NCBI GenBank assembly: GCA_963784805.1
Contig: CAWASR010000016.1
Coordinates: 372,001-436,000 of the forward strand
Length of the DNA stretch: 64,000 nt
Origin: Roseiarcus sp963784805
GTDB taxonomy: Bacteria > Pseudomonadota > Alphaproteobacteria > Rhizobiales > Beijerinckiaceae
Direction: 5' to 3'
In this document: positions 62,233 to 64,000 of the stretch, one piece after another
Layout of the letters: every line of letters begins with the position of its first letter
Position numbering within the stretch: the first letter of the stretch is position 1
The notes under the pieces: model-generated
The model's input: only the letters and a program-made list of their open reading frames with translations
Databases searched by the model: none
What the model was told of the DNA's origin: nothing
Made by a program: the position numbers and the translations under genes

Positions 62233-63335
62233 GCCCGCCGATGGCCGCCCCCGCCGAACCGTCGGCGAGCGACTATGCGCTCGTCGCCAAGCCCGCGGCG
62301 GAGACGCGGGCGCCGGAGCTTCCGTATCTGCCGCCGATGCCGAGGGATCGCGGCGCCGCCATTGCGCTCGTCGGCGCCGGCGGCATCAGCGGCGCGCATC
62401 TCGACGCCTACGCGCGGCGCGGTCTGAACGTCGTCGCGGTCTGCTCGCGCAGCCTCGAGCGCGCCGCCGCCAAGCGCAACGCCCATTTCCCGCGAGCGCG
62501 CATTACCGACGATTTCGAATCTCTGCTGCGCGATCCGGGCGTTCGGGTTCTCGACATCACGACCCATCCTGACGTTCGCGCCGATCTCATGCGCCGCGCC
62601 TTGCGCGCGGGAAAGCACGTCCTGTCGCAGAAGCCGTTCGTCGAGGACCTCGGCGTCGGGCGCGAACTCGTCGAATTGGCGGACCGGCGCGGGCTGAAGC
62701 TCGCCGTCAACCAGAACGGCCGCTGGGCGCCCCATCTCGCCTACATCCGGGAAGCGGCCCGCGCGGGCCTGATTGGCGAAGTCACCGGCGTTCATGTCGA
62801 GATTCGCTGGAACCACGGCTTTATCGCTGGGACGGCCTTCGAGGCGGTCGACGATCTCATTCTCTGGGATTTCGGCATTCACTGGTTCGATTTCCTAGCC
62901 AGTATAATCGGCAAGCGCGCGCGTGTCGTTCAAGCAACCGTCGCGCGAGCGGCCGGGCAGACGGTGCGGCCGCCTTTGCTGGCTCAGGCGCTCATCGCTC
63001 TCGACGGCGGTCAAGCCTCGCTCGTCTTTGACGGCGCGACCAAATTCGGAGCCCATGACTCGACGGCGGTCATCGGGACGAAGGGCTCTGCTTTCAGCCA
63101 AGGGCCCGACCTTGGAAACCAGTCGGTCGAGCTGCACACCGAAGCTGGCGTCGCGCGACCCGTCCTGCGCGGCGCCTGGTTCAACGACGGATTCGCCGGG
63201 GCGATGGGCGAGCTTCTGTGCGCCATCGAGGACGGGCGCGAGCCCCTGAACTCGGCCCGCGGGAATCTAGCCTCGATCAGGCTTTGCCAGGCGGCGCTGC
63301 GATCCGTGCTCGCCGGAGGCCCGTCGTCCGTTTGA
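62229..63335 (+). CDS. Gfo/Idh/MocA family oxidoreductase
   Basis: A 368-residue NAD(P)-dependent sugar-type oxidoreductase. After a 35-residue N-terminal extension, the Rossmann domain begins AIALVGAGGISGAHLDAYARRG. The family EKP motif reads SQKPF, so the Glu is replaced by Gln while the Lys is kept. The C-terminal domain has HVEIRWNH and LILWDFGIHWFDFLASI, with the His block of the active site. It overlaps the esterase gene by 4 bp and is last in the operon. Probable substrate: a sugar or cyclitol derivative. Confidence 0.9.
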   Translation: MSPPMAAPAEPSASDYALVAKPAAETRAPELPYLPPMPRDRGAAIALVGAGGISGAHLDAYARRGLNVVAVCSRSLERAAAKRNAHFPRARITDDFESLLRDPGVRVLDITTHPDVRADLMRRALRAGKHVLSQKPFVEDLGVGRELVELADRRGLKLAVNQNGRWAPHLAYIREAARAGLIGEVTGVHVEIRWNHGFIAGTAFEAVDDLILWDFGIHWFDFLASIIGKRARVVQATVARAAGQTVRPPLLAQALIALDGGQASLVFDGATKFGAHDSTAVIGTKGSAFSQGPDLGNQSVELHTEAGVARPVLRGAWFNDGFAGAMGELLCAIEDGREPLNSARGNLASIRLCQAALRSVLAGGPSSV

Positions 63336-63407
63336 AGCGCGGGGCGCCCCGGGCGGCTGGAAGAGTTCGTCGCGGTCTCGCATGATGGTTCGGCGGTGGA
63401 GGAAACA

Positions 63408-64000
63408 TGATGGCCAACGAAGGCGGGGGCTCCTCGAAAGCAGCGCCGCGACCGCTGGATCTCAATCCGGAGCGAGCCAAGCGCGCCGTCCGACCGCACT
63501 ATGCGATCGTCGACATCGGCTCGAATTCGGTCCGGCTCGTGGTCTATGACCAGCTCGGCCGGGCGCCGATGCCGCGCTTTAATGAAAAATCGCTTTGTCG
63601 CCTCGGCGAGGGGCTCGCCCAGACCGGCGCGATCGCGCCGGACGGGTTTCGCCGCACCGTTGAAGCCGTGCGCCGGTTTCGCGCCATCGCCAACGCGATG
63701 GGCGTGACCAAGATCGACGCCACCGGAACTGAAGCTATCCGCCGCGCCACCAACGGCCCGCAGCTGGCGGCGGCGATCGCAGAGGAAGCGGGCCTTAAGG
63801 TTCGTATTCTCGACGGCGCGGAGGAGGCGCGCCTGGCGACGCTCGGCGTCATCTCGGGGTTCTTCCGGCCAGTCGGGTCAGTCGGCGACATGGGCGGCGG
63901 CAGCCTCGAAGTCGCCGAAGCGCTCGACGACCATGTCGGAAAGCGCTCGGTCAGTCTGCCGCTCGGCGCTCTGCCGGTCGAGGCGATGCTGTCGGACGGC
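63408..64000 (+). CDS. Ppx/GppA exopolyphosphatase family, cut by the window end
   Basis: The N-terminal 197 residues of a Ppx/GppA phosphatase (inorganic polyphosphate or pppGpp hydrolysis). The actin-like ATPase motifs are present: AIVDIGSNSVRLVVYD (phosphate 1), ATGTEAIRRATN, and VGDMGGGSLEVAE (phosphate 2). GGAGGAAAC precedes ATG 63408. The reading frame is open to the last base; the C-terminal part lies outside. Confidence 0.93.

Overview
The window is GC-rich chromosomal DNA from an alphaproteobacterium, most likely of the Hyphomicrobiales (Beijerinckiaceae/Methylocystaceae-like). This rests on the gene families and their order: a FYDLN-acid protein next to tRNA-Ala, UbiK, YbjN and L32, a two-component system running directly into glnE, DUF6489 and DUF6460 proteins, and a CYP199-like P450. 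The genus cannot be fixed from the sequence alone.

Layout. 1-640: FYDLN-acid protein and tRNA-Ala(GGC). 640-3520: a gene-poor stretch with a decayed IS630-type insertion sequence, REP-like hairpins and one copy of a dispersed repeat of about 140 bp. 3525-22000: housekeeping and envelope genes. These are an old yellow enzyme, a DsbA-like oxidoreductase, UppP, EcsC coupled to a ClpP-fold periplasmic protein, two SDR dehydrogenases, three glycosyltransferases, ClpB, a zinc alcohol dehydrogenase, UbiK, YbjN, L32 and a DMT exporter. The second, inverted copy of the dispersed repeat lies at 21570-21705. 22240-28962: DegP-type protease, OmpR-type regulator, sensor kinase and GlnE. 28990-33870: cytochrome P450, MmcQ/YjbR protein, the two-subunit aconitase X and a DEAD-box helicase.

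33990-43643 is a decayed accessory region next to tRNA-Gly(GCC). It holds an IS256 scrap beside a beheaded autotransporter barrel, a second transposase tail, and an ardC antirestriction gene split in two by a 6.84-kb element at 35475-42315. That element has 14-bp terminal inverted repeats (13/14 matching), three overlapping tyrosine-recombinase genes, and its own intact ardC. The host ardC fragments flank it exactly in register. This antirestriction gene inside an antirestriction gene, on a recombinase-trio element, is the most interesting object in the window.

43824-53101: a four-gene MdtABC-type RND efflux operon with its own outer-membrane channel. 53144-57417 (minus strand): an esterase lipoprotein, a DUF937 protein, two MaoC hydratases and YchF. 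57609-63335 (plus strand): a tightly coupled catabolic-looking operon of SDR, APH-type kinase, divergent enolase, type-B carboxylesterase and Gfo/Idh oxidoreductase. The enolase-like protein lacks the active-site histidine before the RSG motif. A Ppx/GppA phosphatase runs off the right end.

Three genes (a glycosyltransferase, glnE and the third recombinase) each need exactly one single-base indel to be restored. This may be real decay or residual sequencing error, and glnE in particular deserves a check against raw reads.
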